The notes beneath the pieces were generated by a model that saw only the letters and a list, made by a program, of their open reading frames with translations, searched no databases and was not told the DNA's origin. From Mesostigma viride (Eukaryota; Streptophyta; Mesostigmatophyceae; Mesostigmatales; Mesostigmataceae): a stretch of DNA of 53,500 bases. Where the stretch lies: positions 1 to 53,500 of the forward strand of contig RPFO01002284.1 of the NCBI GenBank assembly GCA_009746045.1, written 5' to 3'. Shown here in pieces: positions 43,380 through 52,819 of this stretch. Made by a program: the position numbers and the translations under genes. Position 1 is the first letter of the stretch, and each line of letters starts with the position of its first letter.

Positions 43380-44183
43380 CTACACTACTGCTATATTCCC
43401 TAGACTAGCTGGGGGTGCCTGCCAAGGCTTGTGGTCGACGTGGATGACGTCCCCCCTCCAGTATACCGGTTTCCCCCCTGCGCTTTGCCATATCTGGAGG
43501 TAGGTTGGCCATAGCTCGCGTCGCCGTTGTTGCTGGGCCAGGGTCAGGTCGTCGTCCAGCGTGAAGTGAGTCCTCGAGAGCTTCTTGTGGTTTTTCCAGA
43601 TAAATAGGTGTACGTTTATTCCAAATATAACCAATAGTTAATCCCTGCTAAGCCTAGGGTATCAAGATGTCAGTGGCTAAAACGGAGCCTTGCTAGACTA
43701 CGGAAGCCACTGGACTTCTAACATGGGTTGTCATTGGGCATGTGGGTAAAGATCCTGTTTCTTCGAGAGCTTCTTGCGGTTTTTAAGAAACAACACCTTG
43801 TCCGCCATGTACTTAAAGGTGAGAAGCACGGCCGCACGGGTGCCGGGCCAGCCTTACCCCGCGCGCGGGGGAGGCGAAGAGCCGACATGCGCAGCTCACC
43901 AGTAATGTGCATGGGGGAAAGAATGCCGCGCTTAAATGCCGTAAGAAGAGTCGTCGAGGTCTCACCTGCCGGCTGGTCGAAGTTCTTGACTACTATGACG
44001 TTGTGGCTGCGCTGGGTGCGGTCGGCCTCCTCGCGGAGGTCGAGGGTTTGTTGTTTAAGCTGTGCAGCGATGGTGGAGGTGGTGGAGGTGGCGTGGTGCT
44101 TGAGCAGGTCCGCCCAGGTCTGGGTGGGAGGGGCGTTGTCGCCTGGGCCAGCGGGGGCTGGCTTGGTGGCGATGTCCCTCACC
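43380..44183 (-). pseudogene. LINE X3 ORF1, C-terminal half, broken
   Basis: Two parts (44183-43785 and 43595-43380) align with residues ~260-448 of the intact ORF1 at 50150-51496. It has frameshifts, and the 167-bp insertion lies between the parts. The C-terminal domain (Phe-Thr-Leu-Asp-Asp-Asp-Leu-Thr, later Val-Ile-His-Val-Asp) is recognisable. Confidence 0.8.
43596..43762. mobile_element. 167-bp short insertion with 22-bp target duplication
   Basis: TCGAGAGCTTCTTG followed by one variable base and GGTTTTT occurs on both sides (43574-43595 and 43763-43784). The intact ORF1 copies lack the insert. Long duplications fit target-primed insertion, so a SINE-like retroposon is plausible, but no clear tRNA-type promoter or A tail is visible. 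Confidence 0.5.
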
Positions 44184-44191
44184 GCCGACGT

Positions 44192-45612
44192 ATTAAAAAA
44201 ATTAAATTAAATTATAACATGCCTCCGTGGGGAGGTCATGTAGCACATATTCCATGATGGATGGGGTGGAGGAAGCCGCGTAATCGAACTATCCTAACTC
44301 TAAGCTATCTAGAAAATCCTAACTACACTACTCATCAAAACGCCTCCGCCGCTTGGGGGGAGGTGGCTTGCCCACAGGGTCGGGCGTGTGCGCCTTGACA
44401 ATCTTCTTCCACCGCGTCGTGTCCTGCATGGCAGTCCAAAGAAGGGAGAGAGAGTGGATGCGGTGCTCAAACTGGGCTGGGACCACTAGGTCGTCCAGCA
44501 ACATCTGGACGTAGTCCGTGACAGGTTTCCCTACCCTTTTGGGAATGTCCTCGGGGCCAGGCCAGGTCAGAATGTGCCGCCCTGGCTGGCCAAGCCGCTG
44601 GGGGCCTGCCAGACCAAGGGTGGTGTCGACCTGGCTGGTGCGGGCAAGGTGTCCTACAAATGCTATCCTACGCTGTCTAATCTCGACCGAAACACGAGGC
44701 ATGCCATGATACAAAGACTCTGATGATGGACGCTCCGAAAAACCTACGTTAAGGACCTGTCGGAGCATCCTAGTGACCGTGCCGTCTAGCCTAGCTGCCA
44801 GTTTGGGCGGGAGGGTCCACGCCTCAGCGCCATACGTGAGCACCGTGAGGACGAAGACCTTGAAGAGCATGCGCTAATTGCGGTGCCCGCCCAGGCCCTT
44901 CGAGCGCCAGTAGGGTGTGAGCGAACGGAGCTTGGCCCAGGCAAGGCCGATGCGGGTGTCCACATCGTCGGCGGTGTCAGGAAGCCAGCTCCCCGACAGC
45001 TTGAAGCGGTCCCGGAACGGGACCTCCGTCCCGTTGAGCAGGCGCGGCAGCGGTGGTTTAATACTGGAGGCCCCAATCACCATCGCCTCGGTTTTGACAC
45101 TAATCTCCAACCCCACCGCCCGCGCCTCCAGGCCCAGGCAGTCCAGCCAGGTCTGAATGTGCTCGGGGCTCTCGATGAGGGTGGTATCATCCGCATAAAT
45201 CAGGTCGGCAAGGCGGTAACCAGGTCTAACCCCGCCGTGCTCTTTCACGTTAAGGATGTCCAAGCCTGGCTCGAACCCCTTCAGAGCAGTAAAGCGCGCA
45301 CGTGCCCGGCGCATGACGTGATCCACGACAATAATGAACAGGTATGGGGACAGGACACAACCACACCCCGTGGTGAAGGGGGAATGGTGGAGTGGTGCCC
45401 TCCGCAGTCCGCACTACTGCCTGTGAGCCCTCATACAGTCGGCGAATGGCAGCAATAAACGCAGGTGGTACCCGATCCAGAGCTAGGATGGCCCAAAGAG
45501 CCTCCCAGAGACGTATACAGCACCTTAATACTGCAAAACTGCAACCTGCTATGGCTGACATGCAAGCAACGTCGAGTAGGATGGCGGTCTTAGAGAGGCT
45601 GGGCAGAGGTCG
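44192..45612 (-). mobile_element. 5'-truncated LINE Y1 with microsatellite tail
   Basis: The minus strand carries the second half of a LINE reverse transcriptase, a short 3' region, a hairpin at 44222-44235 and an AAATT-type tail. It is truncated at about 45612 in the fingers/palm part of the enzyme. Confidence 0.85.
44328..45600 (-). pseudogene. LINE Y1 ORF2 fragment: reverse transcriptase palm, thumb and C-terminus
   Basis: Three frame segments. The palm motif Tyr-Ala-Asp-Asp occurs at about 45190 in the segment 45326-44874. Upstream (45561-45250) lies the region before it, with a shifted frame at the Arg-Gln-Gly motif. Downstream (44870-44328) is the thumb with Tyr-Gly-Ala-Glu-Ala-Trp, then Arg-Arg-Ile-Ala-Phe-Val-Gly-His-Leu-Ala-Arg and a basic C-terminus. 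This is typical of LINE ORF2. No endonuclease is retained and it cannot be active. Confidence 0.85.
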
Positions 45613-45619
45613 GTAGAAA

Positions 45620-46245
45620 TAAGTGGAAAACTGGCAGAAACTAGGTACCTAGAAACACGATATACTTACGCCTGCAAGCACTATTGAGCCGGTGGCAGAG
45701 GCCATTTCCAGGAAAATACAGCATACCGTAGCAATAGCCACGGTCACGCCTTGCGCTATTTGCAGGCACCATCATGCCCGGAGCTACCCAATAAAAGTCT
45801 GCACAAATCTCGGTTTAGCCGAGAGTCCGGGCGTTCGGAATGAATAAACATGTGTTAAGAAGTCGAAACGCCATGGAAATACCAAGCATGGTGCCGCAGC
45901 AGACCCGAGTCTTGACGTAATAATATGTATGCCGGTTTCCAGGGTTTCCGCATGAAAGTTGGGTGAGAAACTGGATTAAAAAACTACGTTTCCTTTGCCC
46001 CAGTATCTCAACAAACTCGTAGAAGCCTAATTATCAACCTTTGAACGCATCATCATGGTTGTGCCACCCAACAGCCACTGAAATTCGCGCAAAAACTGGC
46101 AAGATCTACCTGCCGCCATCGCCGTCGTCTTCACCTTCGTCCCGCGAAAATGCCTGATTTCAGTGGTACATATTTGTTTGCAGCTGTCACAAAAAAAATA
46201 CCAAAAATATCAGGATTTTTTTCTTGAATTCTATGAGATGTTTCT
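45620..46245. other. about 620 bp without a recognised feature
   Basis: No ORF, repeat or RNA gene is supported. It may be genuine host sequence between LINE insertions. Confidence 0.4.
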
Positions 46246-46246
46246 G

Positions 46247-46528
46247 ACCTATTAAATTAAATTAAATTAAATTAAATTATAACATGCCTCCGTTGGGAGA
46301 TCATGTAGCACATATTCCTTGATGGGTGGTGGAAAGGGGAGAGCCGCGTCATCTAACTATCCTAACACTAATCTAGTCTATAAAAATCATAACTGCCCTA
46401 CTCGTCAAAACGCCTCCTCCTCTTGGGGGGAGGGGGCTTGCCCACAGGGTCGGGCGTGTGAGCCTTGACAATCTTCTGCCACCGCGTCTTGTTCTGCATG
46501 GCAGTCCAAAGAAGGGAGAGAGAGTGGA
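46247..46528 (-). mobile_element. LINE Y2, 3' end only
   Basis: About 280 bp matching the 3' end of Y1, with (AAATT)n tail at 46247-46280, hairpin at 46287-46300 and the basic C-terminal codons of ORF2. Strong 5' truncation. Confidence 0.85.
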
Positions 46529-46608
46529 TTAATTAATTAATTAATAGACACGTGACTGCGTCACGTGAGCATAAGTCCTCAGTGGGAGGGGAACATGGGA
46601 TGGAATGG
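46529..46608 (-). repeat. short repeat W1 with ATTA tail
   Basis: An (ATTA)n tail then a 63-bp body containing AGACACGTGACTGCG. It matches W2 at 49625-49705 with few differences. It may be the 3' scrap of a third retroposon. Confidence 0.6.
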
Positions 46609-47188
46609 ATTAATTAATTAATTAATTAATTATCAACATCACTCCGTTGGGAGTAGATGTAGCACATAGCCCTGAGAAGGGGCATATGGCTTTTAATACA
46701 TTCTAGGCTACTTCATGCAAGGGTGGGAATGTAAGCTACCCCTGCTCTAGGTGCACCAAGGCACCTGCACCCTCATGGTCTATCACGCTATGCCCGGGTA
46801 AGGGGGGAGCATGCCTGTGAGGGAGGAAGATCATCATGGCTATACAAGAGCTAGGGCATGGCTTCTCGACAGAGAGCATCTCTCTGCATGGCATAGCATG
46901 GCTAAATTCTTAATGCAACATCCATGGGGGTCCCATTATAGACAAAGCATGGCTAAATGTGGAAGGCATCATCCATGGGGGCCATTATGGGCGCACATGC
47001 GCGTGGGCCACATGCTAGGCTAAGCCTTACTAATCTACACTACTGGTATATATATTAAAAATATAATTACTTACAGCAGAGTGAAATCACTCAAACCAAA
47101 GCAAACGCCCAGCTATAAACCTATATACAGAGCCATGTCAAAGCTCTATACTACGATAAGACCAATGGAAACGCCTAACGGGAGGAAC

Positions 47189-48056
47189 CTAATAGCCCTG
47201 CTGCACCGCAAAATCAGCCCGCGTACGGCGGAGCATGATGTCAGCCATGGCCCGAGTCAGCGCCACCGACAAGCGCTGACGCCAATATGACGTCCAGGTC
47301 CGCGCCGACCATGGGGCCCGCTGGCCCTCTAGGTCCAGCCGGTCCTCCCGGAGCCGGCAACACTCCTTGAAGAAGGCGGAGGTCAGGGGCCCCATGGCCC
47401 CAAACTCCTCCAGGACAAAGGGCACCACACGATGGTGCCCGACGTCGCCGTAGGCCAGGAGCTTGGCCCGCTCCGCCCGGTCCGCCGTGTAACCTGCCGT
47501 GAGGGAGGCCCCAGCCACGTGGCTAAGAGCCAAGGGCCGCGCCACCGAAACGTCAATAAGCAGATGCCGGCCACCCCCTCAAAGTCCAGCACCACGATGT
47601 CAGGCCGGTGGTTGGGGGAATAGAAGGCAGCGCCATCCGCATCCTCGGACCGGATGTTCGCGTGGGGGAAAACCGACCGAATCATGGCGAGCACCACCGT
47701 CAGGAGGACAGTGTGCAAATACAAATACCAATTCTGATTCTGTTGGCCCCCCATGCAGGCAAGGTAGTGAGTCCCCGTGGGATCCAGCGGCTGCCCACAG
47801 CTACCACAAGGCCGCCCGGCCGGAACAAGAGGCTGCGGGGCAAATAGCTGGTGCCGGAGCGCCACCGAGTAGTGGCTGGGAGCCAAGGCGAATGGGGGGC
47901 CATGGGAAGAGCACGAAGGTACGCCGAGCCCACACTCCGCAAGGAAAGCGAGAACAGCCACGCACGTCCCTGGGCGTTGAGGTCCGCGAAAAGAGCAATC
48001 CAATCAGCCGTGTGCAGAATACCCGCGTAGGTTTTCTGGTGTTTATCGATGACGCG
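47189..48056 (-). pseudogene. LINE X1 ORF2 C-terminal remnant, zinc motif and possible nuclease fold
   Basis: Broken into several frames. Visible are a Cys-X2-Cys then His-X3-Cys cluster (around 47770), a segment with Arg-Pro-Asp-Ile-Val-Val, and after a frameshift Leu-Ile-Asp-Val-Ser-Val; then Tyr-Gly-Asp, His-His-Arg-Val-Val-Pro-Phe-Val and Glu-Phe-Gly-Ala. The Pro-Asp then Asp-Val spacing resembles PD-(D/E)XK endonucleases that follow the RT in some LINEs, but this is a pattern match only. It lies directly downstream of ORF1 in the same orientation. Confidence 0.5.
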
Positions 48057-48100
48057 AGCAGGGAATGCGGCGGGAGATTGAACGGCTGGTATATATATTC

Positions 48101-49450
48101 CTAGTCTGAGGTGGCAGGAGGGGGCTGCCAGGGCTTGTGGTCAACGTGGATGACCGCCCCCCTCCAGTATACCGGCTTCCCCCTTGCGCTCTGCCGGAGC
48201 TGAAGGTAGGTCGGCCATAGCTCGCGTCGCCGTTGTTGCTGGGCCAGGGTCAAGTCGTCGTCCAGCGTGAAGCGAGTCTCCGAGAGCTTCTTGCGGCATT
48301 TAAGGAACGCCAGCTTGTCCGCCATGTACTTAAAGGTGAGGAGCACGGGTGCCGGGCCAGCCTTACCCCGCGCGCGGGGGAGGCGGACAGCCGACATGTC
48401 CAGCTCACCAGTGAGTAACATGGGGGCAAGAATGGCGCGCTTAAATGCCTCAAGAAGGCTCGTGGAGGTCTCACCTGCCGGCTGGTCGAAGTGCTTGACG
48501 ATGACATTGTGGCTGCGCCGGGCGATGTCGGTTTCCTCGCGAAGGTCGAGGGCTTGTTGCTTGAGTTGTGCCGAGATGGTGGAGGTGGTGGAGGTGGTGT
48601 GCTGCTTAAGCAAGTCCGCCCAGGTGGAGGGAGCATCGCCGGCCGGGCCAGCAGGCACCGGCTGGGCGGCGATGTCCTTCACCGCCTGGGCGGTGAGGCC
48701 GGCGGTGTCATGCAAGCTCTCAAGGGCGGTGGCGGTGGCTTGAAGGCGTTGGTCGAGGTCGAGGAGCTGGGCTTTGATGTCGGCAGTGGAGGCGGAAATG
48801 GCAGTGGAGGTGGAGGCGGCGGCGGTGGAAATGTGAGGAAGTTCAGCAGCCAGCGTGCCACCCATTGCTGCGACGTCAGCAGCAAGGGGGGTCACGTGCT
48901 GCTGAAAGGCTTCCGTGAGGATGGAACGGAGGGTGGAGGCGGAGATGGATGGAGCCCAGATCTCGCCGTCAGAGCGCTGGAGGAGGGAGTTGAGGATGGC
49001 GTGCTGGAGCTGGGGGCGGGGGCAGCCAAGCATGGCACCGTGGGCTTGCCAGCGGCTGCCGTTGCTGTGGACGAGGCGACCTTGGTCGTAGAGATGGATG
49101 CACAGGTCGTAAAGCGAGGCGTAGTAGTCCCCGAAGAAGATGCAGTCCATAGCATCGTCAGGAGACATGTTGTTCCAGTCGTGATCATCGACCTTGAAAG
49201 GGTGGGGCCGAAAGCGCGGTTCCGAGGGGCGGGACCATCCTGTTTTGTCGGCTGGGCGGGTGCGTTTCGGGTCAGGCGATGCCGATGGCGAGGCATTAAG
49301 CCCGGGAGGTTGCTGGGTGGCCACCAGTGCACGACTAGTGCCACCGCTGCCTGCCGGACCTGATGGCGAAGCTGCAGCCGCAGCTGCCGCATTTTCATGG
49401 GCGAGCGCATCCGCCAAACTGCGTTGCGTCAAAGGACGTTTGCTCGTCAT
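48101..49450 (-). CDS. L1-type ORF1 protein of LINE X1, intact
   Basis: 449 residues, Met at 49450. The N-terminal third is Ala/Pro/Ser-rich and basic. Residues ~90-190 form a conserved block. Residues ~195-260 are Ala/Leu/Gln-rich with heptad spacing, a likely coiled coil. From ~310 an RNA-recognition-like domain (Ser-His-Asn-Val-Ile-Val, later Pro-Val-Leu-Leu-Thr-Phe) is followed by a C-terminal domain with Phe-Thr-Leu-Asp-Asp-Asp-Leu and a closing Val-Ile-His-Val-Asp. This is the coiled-coil/RRM/CTD plan of L1 ORF1p, a trimeric RNA chaperone of the LINE particle. It is nearly identical to the copy at 50150-51496. Confidence 0.8.
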   Translation of the reverse strand: MTSKRPLTQRSLADALAHENAAAAAAASPSGPAGSGGTSRALVATQQPPGLNASPSASPDPKRTRPADKTGWSRPSEPRFRPHPFKVDDHDWNNMSPDDAMDCIFFGDYYASLYDLCIHLYDQGRLVHSNGSRWQAHGAMLGCPRPQLQHAILNSLLQRSDGEIWAPSISASTLRSILTEAFQQHVTPLAADVAAMGGTLAAELPHISTAAASTSTAISASTADIKAQLLDLDQRLQATATALESLHDTAGLTAQAVKDIAAQPVPAGPAGDAPSTWADLLKQHTTSTTSTISAQLKQQALDLREETDIARRSHNVIVKHFDQPAGETSTSLLEAFKRAILAPMLLTGELDMSAVRLPRARGKAGPAPVLLTFKYMADKLAFLKCRKKLSETRFTLDDDLTLAQQQRRRELWPTYLQLRQSARGKPVYWRGAVIHVDHKPWQPPPATSD

Positions 49451-49624
49451 ATATTGCGTTTTAGATTCGGAAAATTATATCAGCATGTGCGTCTTAGAAA
49501 GACGAAGCGATAGTGATATTCACAGCTGAATTTGGGGCTCAAACGTGAAAGTTATGAGCTCCGCCGTCAGCCATGGCTACCTCGTGGCTCGTGGCTCGTG
49601 GCCGTTCAAGGAATATGTGGATGG

Positions 49625-49705
49625 ATTAATTAATTAATTAATAGACACGTGACTGCGCCACGTGAGCATAAGTCCTCAGTGGGAGGGGAACATGGCATGT
49701 GGATG
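49625..49705 (-). repeat. short repeat W2 with ATTA tail
   Basis: Matches W1 (46529-46608): (ATTA)n tail at 49625-49642, then the AGACACGTGACTGCG body. It lies between X1 and X2. Confidence 0.6.
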
Positions 49706-51648
49706 GATTGAATTGAATTGAATTGAATTGTAACATAACTCCGTTGGGAGTATATGTAGCACATAGCCCAGAGAAGGGGCATATGGCCTATCATACATTC
49801 TAAGCTACTTCCTGCAAGGGTGGGAATGTAAACAACACTTGCTCTAGGTGCACTAGGGCACCTGCACCACCCAGAGTTTCAGGCAACACCCAGCGAAGGG
49901 GAGCCTGTCATAGGTGGGGAAGATCATCATGGCTATACAAGAGCTAGGACATGGCTTCTCTACAGAGAGCATCTCTCTGCATGGCATAGAATGGCGAAAT
50001 TCTTAATGCAACATCCATGGGGGTCCCGTTATAGGCAGGGCTTGGCTAAATCCTGTAGACAACATCCATGGGGGCCATTATGGGCGCACATGCGCGTGGG
50101 CCACATGCTAGGCTAAGCCTGACTAATCTACACTACTGGTATGAATTCCCTAGTCTGGGGTGGCAGGAGGGGGCTGCCAGGGCTTGTGGTCAACGTGGAT
50201 GACCGCCCCCCTCCAGTATACCGGCTTCCCCCCTGCGCTGTGCCGGAGCTGAAGGTAGGCCGGCCATAGCTCGCGTCGCCGCTGTTGCTGGGCCAGGGTC
50301 AAGTCGTCGTCCAGCGTGAAGCGAGTCCTCGAGAGCTTCTTGCGGCATTTAAGGAACGACAGCTTGTCCGCCATGTACTTAAAGGTGAGGAGCACGGGTG
50401 CCGGGCCAGCCTTCCCCCGCGCGCGGGGGAGGCGGACAGCCGACATGTCCAGCTCACCAGTGAGTAGCATGGGGGCAAGAATGTCGCGCTTAAATGCCTC
50501 AAGAAGGGTCGTGGAGGTCTCACCTGCCGGCTGGTCGAAGTGCTTGACGATGACATTGTGGCTGCGCCGGGCGATGTCGGTTTCCTCGCGAAGGTCGAGG
50601 GCTTGTTGCTTGAGTTGTGCCGAGATGGTGGAGGTGGTGGAGGTGGTGTGCTGCTTAAGCAAGTCCGCCCAGGTGGAGGGAGCATCGCCGGCCGGGCCAG
50701 CAGACGCCGGCTGGGCGGCGATGTCCTTCACCGCCTGGGCGGTGAGGCCGGCGGTGTCATGCAAGCTCTCAAGGGCGTTGGCGGTGGCTTGAAGGCGTTG
50801 GTCGAGGTCGAGGAGCTGGGCTTTGATGTCGGCAGTGGAGGCGGAAATGGCAGTGGAGGTGGAGGCGGCAGCGGCGGAAATGTGAGGAAGTTCAGCAGCC
50901 AGCGTGCCACCCATTGCTGCGACGTCAGCAGCAAGGGGGGTCACGTGCTGCTGAAAGGCTTCCGTGAGGATGGAACGGAGGGTGGGGGCGGAGATGGATG
51001 GAGCCCAGATCTCGTCGTCAGAGCGCTCGAGAAGGGAGTTGAGGATGGTGTGCTGGAGCTGGGGGCGGGGGCAGCCAAGCAGGGCGCCGTGGGTTTGCCA
51101 GCGGCAGCCGTTGCTGCCGATGAGGCGACCTTGGTCGTAAAGATGGAGGCACAGGTCGTAAAGCGAGGCGTAGTCCCCGTAGAAGATGCAGTCCATAGCA
51201 TCGTAAGGAGACAGGTTGTTCCAGTCGTGATCATCGACCTTGAAAGGGTGGGGCCGAAAGCGCGGTTCCGAGGGGCGGGACCATCCTGTTTTGTCGGCTG
51301 GGCGGGTGCGTTTCGGGTCAGGCGATGCCGATGGCGAGGCATTAAGCCCGGGAGGTTGCTGGGTGGCCACCAGTGCACGACTAGTGTCACCGCTGTCTAC
51401 CGGACCTGATGGCGAAGCTGCAGCCGCAGCTGCCGCATTTTCATGGGCGAGCGCATCCGCCAAACTGCGTTGCGTCAAAGGACGTTTGCTCGTCATATAT
51501 TGCGTGTTAGATTCGGAAAATTATATCAGCATGTGCGTCTTAGAGAGACGAAGCGATAGTGATATTCACAGCTGAATTTGGGGCTCAAACGTGAAAGTTA
51601 TGAGCTCCGCCGTCAGCCATGGCTACCTCGTGGCTCGTGGCTCGTGGC
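49706..51648 (-). mobile_element. LINE X2, ORF1-only (half-LINE) element
   Basis: About 1.94 kb: full 5' region, intact ORF1, 3' untranslated region, hairpin at 49738-49751 and a (GAATT)n tail. There is no trace of ORF2. It would need reverse transcriptase supplied by another LINE, like HAL1 elements of mammals. Confidence 0.8.
50150..51496 (-). CDS. L1-type ORF1 protein of LINE X2, intact
   Basis: 448 residues, start at 51496. It has the same domains as the X1 copy: basic Ala/Pro/Ser-rich N-terminus, conserved block, coiled coil at ~195-260, RRM-like domain from ~310 and C-terminal domain. It differs from the X1 protein at scattered positions and by one residue in length. Both being open argues for recent activity or constraint. 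The 3' untranslated region starts directly after the stop. Confidence 0.8.
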   Translation of the reverse strand: MTSKRPLTQRSLADALAHENAAAAAAASPSGPVDSGDTSRALVATQQPPGLNASPSASPDPKRTRPADKTGWSRPSEPRFRPHPFKVDDHDWNNLSPYDAMDCIFYGDYASLYDLCLHLYDQGRLIGSNGCRWQTHGALLGCPRPQLQHTILNSLLERSDDEIWAPSISAPTLRSILTEAFQQHVTPLAADVAAMGGTLAAELPHISAAAASTSTAISASTADIKAQLLDLDQRLQATANALESLHDTAGLTAQAVKDIAAQPASAGPAGDAPSTWADLLKQHTTSTTSTISAQLKQQALDLREETDIARRSHNVIVKHFDQPAGETSTTLLEAFKRDILAPMLLTGELDMSAVRLPRARGKAGPAPVLLTFKYMADKLSFLKCRKKLSRTRFTLDDDLTLAQQQRRRELWPAYLQLRHSAGGKPVYWRGAVIHVDHKPWQPPPATPD

Positions 51649-51649
51649 A

Positions 51650-52702
51650 CCCTGAATGAATGAATGAATGAAAATTCTGAAATGAATGAATGTGGATGGA
51701 TGGTATAAGCTATCTAGGTCCTAGTTACAGGGGTGTGGGCACCGCGGCCCGAATCGCTATGAATGCCATACTTGGTCACACGCGGAGCCCCCACAGGCTT
51801 GGGGGTGGTCTCCTTCATCACTACTTGCCATCTATCCTTGCGCACCATCTGCCTCCATATTACAGACAAACCAGGAGGCTGCCCGGGGGTGAGCCCGCCA
51901 CGTCTAGTGTAGCACATGTCCATGCCGAGTCTATCACGAAAAGTCCACGGGTGGCGGCCCTGCCGCGCGCGGCCGGGGGCACGCCAGGTGAGGACATATC
52001 GCCCAGGCTGGGCGGGCTTGGTGCCAGCTAGTCTATCTGATGTATCTACCTGATCTGTGCGGGCCAGGTGCCCGGCTAGGCCCAGGCGCCTGTGCCTAAT
52101 AATGTGGGAAACATAGGGCAAATCAGCGTACAAATCCTCATTACTAATGTGCAAACCAAAGGGGATGTTAAGGGCCTGGCGCAGCATCTTGGTGACGGCG
52201 CCGTCGAGTCGTTGCTCCAGCTCCTGCGTCAGTGCCCACGTCTCGGCGCCGTAGGTCAGGATCGTCAGAATGACGACCTTGAAGAGGTCACGCTTGACGA
52301 TCCGGGGTAGGGCGGGGTTGCTCCACCAGCGGCGGTGGTCATGGAGAGAGTGGATGCGGTATTCAAACTGGGCTGGGACCACTAGGTCATCCAGCAACAT
52401 CTGGACGTAGTTCGTGACATGTTTCCCTACCCTTTTGGCCGAATGTCCTTGGGGCCAGGCCAGGTCAGAATGTGCCGCCCTGGCTGGCCAAGCCGCTGGG
52501 GGCCTGCCAGACCAAGGGCGGTGTCGACCTGGCTAGTGCGAGCAAGGTGTCCTACAAATGCTATCCTACGCTGTCTAATCTCGTCCGAAATACGAGGCAT
52601 GCCCTGATACAAAGACTCGGATGACGGGCGCTCGGAAAACCCTACGTTCAGGACCTGTCGGAGCATCCTGTAAACTGTGCCGTCTAGCCTAGCTGCCAGT
52701 TT
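51650..52702 (-). mobile_element. chimeric LINE fragment: Y-type then Z-type ORF2 pieces, TGAA tail
   Basis: From 52702 to about 52343 the sequence follows Y1 (matching 44440-44810). It then switches to a different LINE (Z) whose own RT thumb and C-terminus run to 51714. It ends at (TGAA)n-type repeats next to X2. The switch is inside a shared GAGAGAGTGGATG-like stretch. Confidence 0.65.
51714..52666 (-). pseudogene. LINE Y/Z chimeric ORF2 fragment
   Basis: The Y part (52666-52427, then a frameshift) has the Arg-Arg-Ile-Ala-Phe-Val-Gly-His-Leu-Ala-Arg motif. The Z part (52340-51714) restarts at an earlier point of the thumb, with Tyr-Gly-Ala-Glu-Thr-Trp and its own Gly-His-Leu-Ala-Arg, so the same domain appears twice in a row. 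No catalytic palm is present. Confidence 0.7.
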
Positions 52703-52765
52703 CTGACCTATGTTGAAAGTTTCAGACTAAAAATCGCATGTTTCATAGGTTTGCCACGTGTCAGA

Positions 52766-52819
52766 TTACAACGCGATACATCGCGTTCTAACCCTACGAT
52801 GCGATGTATCGCGTTGTAA
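52766..52819. repeat. perfect 19-bp-stem hairpin
   Basis: TTACAACGCGATACATCGC and its exact inverse are separated by 16 bases. Not part of any recognised element; no gene ends next to it. Confidence 0.85.

Larger units (their letters stand above)
42960..44190 (-). mobile_element. LINE relic X3: 5'-truncated ORF1 plus 3' end
   Basis: On the minus strand: the second half of an L1-type ORF1, then a 3' untranslated region like those of X1 and X2, ending in a small hairpin (42984-42997) and a short ATTAATTA tail. ORF2 is absent between ORF1 and the 3' end, as in X2. A 167-bp insertion with 22-bp flanking repeats splits ORF1. Confidence 0.75.
46609..49602 (-). mobile_element. LINE X1: 5' region, intact ORF1, ORF2 C-terminal remnant, 3' region, tail
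   Basis: The 5' end (49602) is shared with X2 (51648), so both begin at the same base and are full length at that side. After ORF1 comes only a C-terminal ORF2-like piece, so the middle of ORF2 is deleted. The 3' end has the X-type untranslated region, hairpin at 46641-46654, and an (ATTA)n tail at 46609-46632. Confidence 0.8.

Noticed and set aside
47383-48003. Independent host gene with Cys motif
   Set aside because: It lies between LINE ORF1 and the LINE 3' region, in the same orientation and with many frameshifts, so it is better read as LINE remnant.
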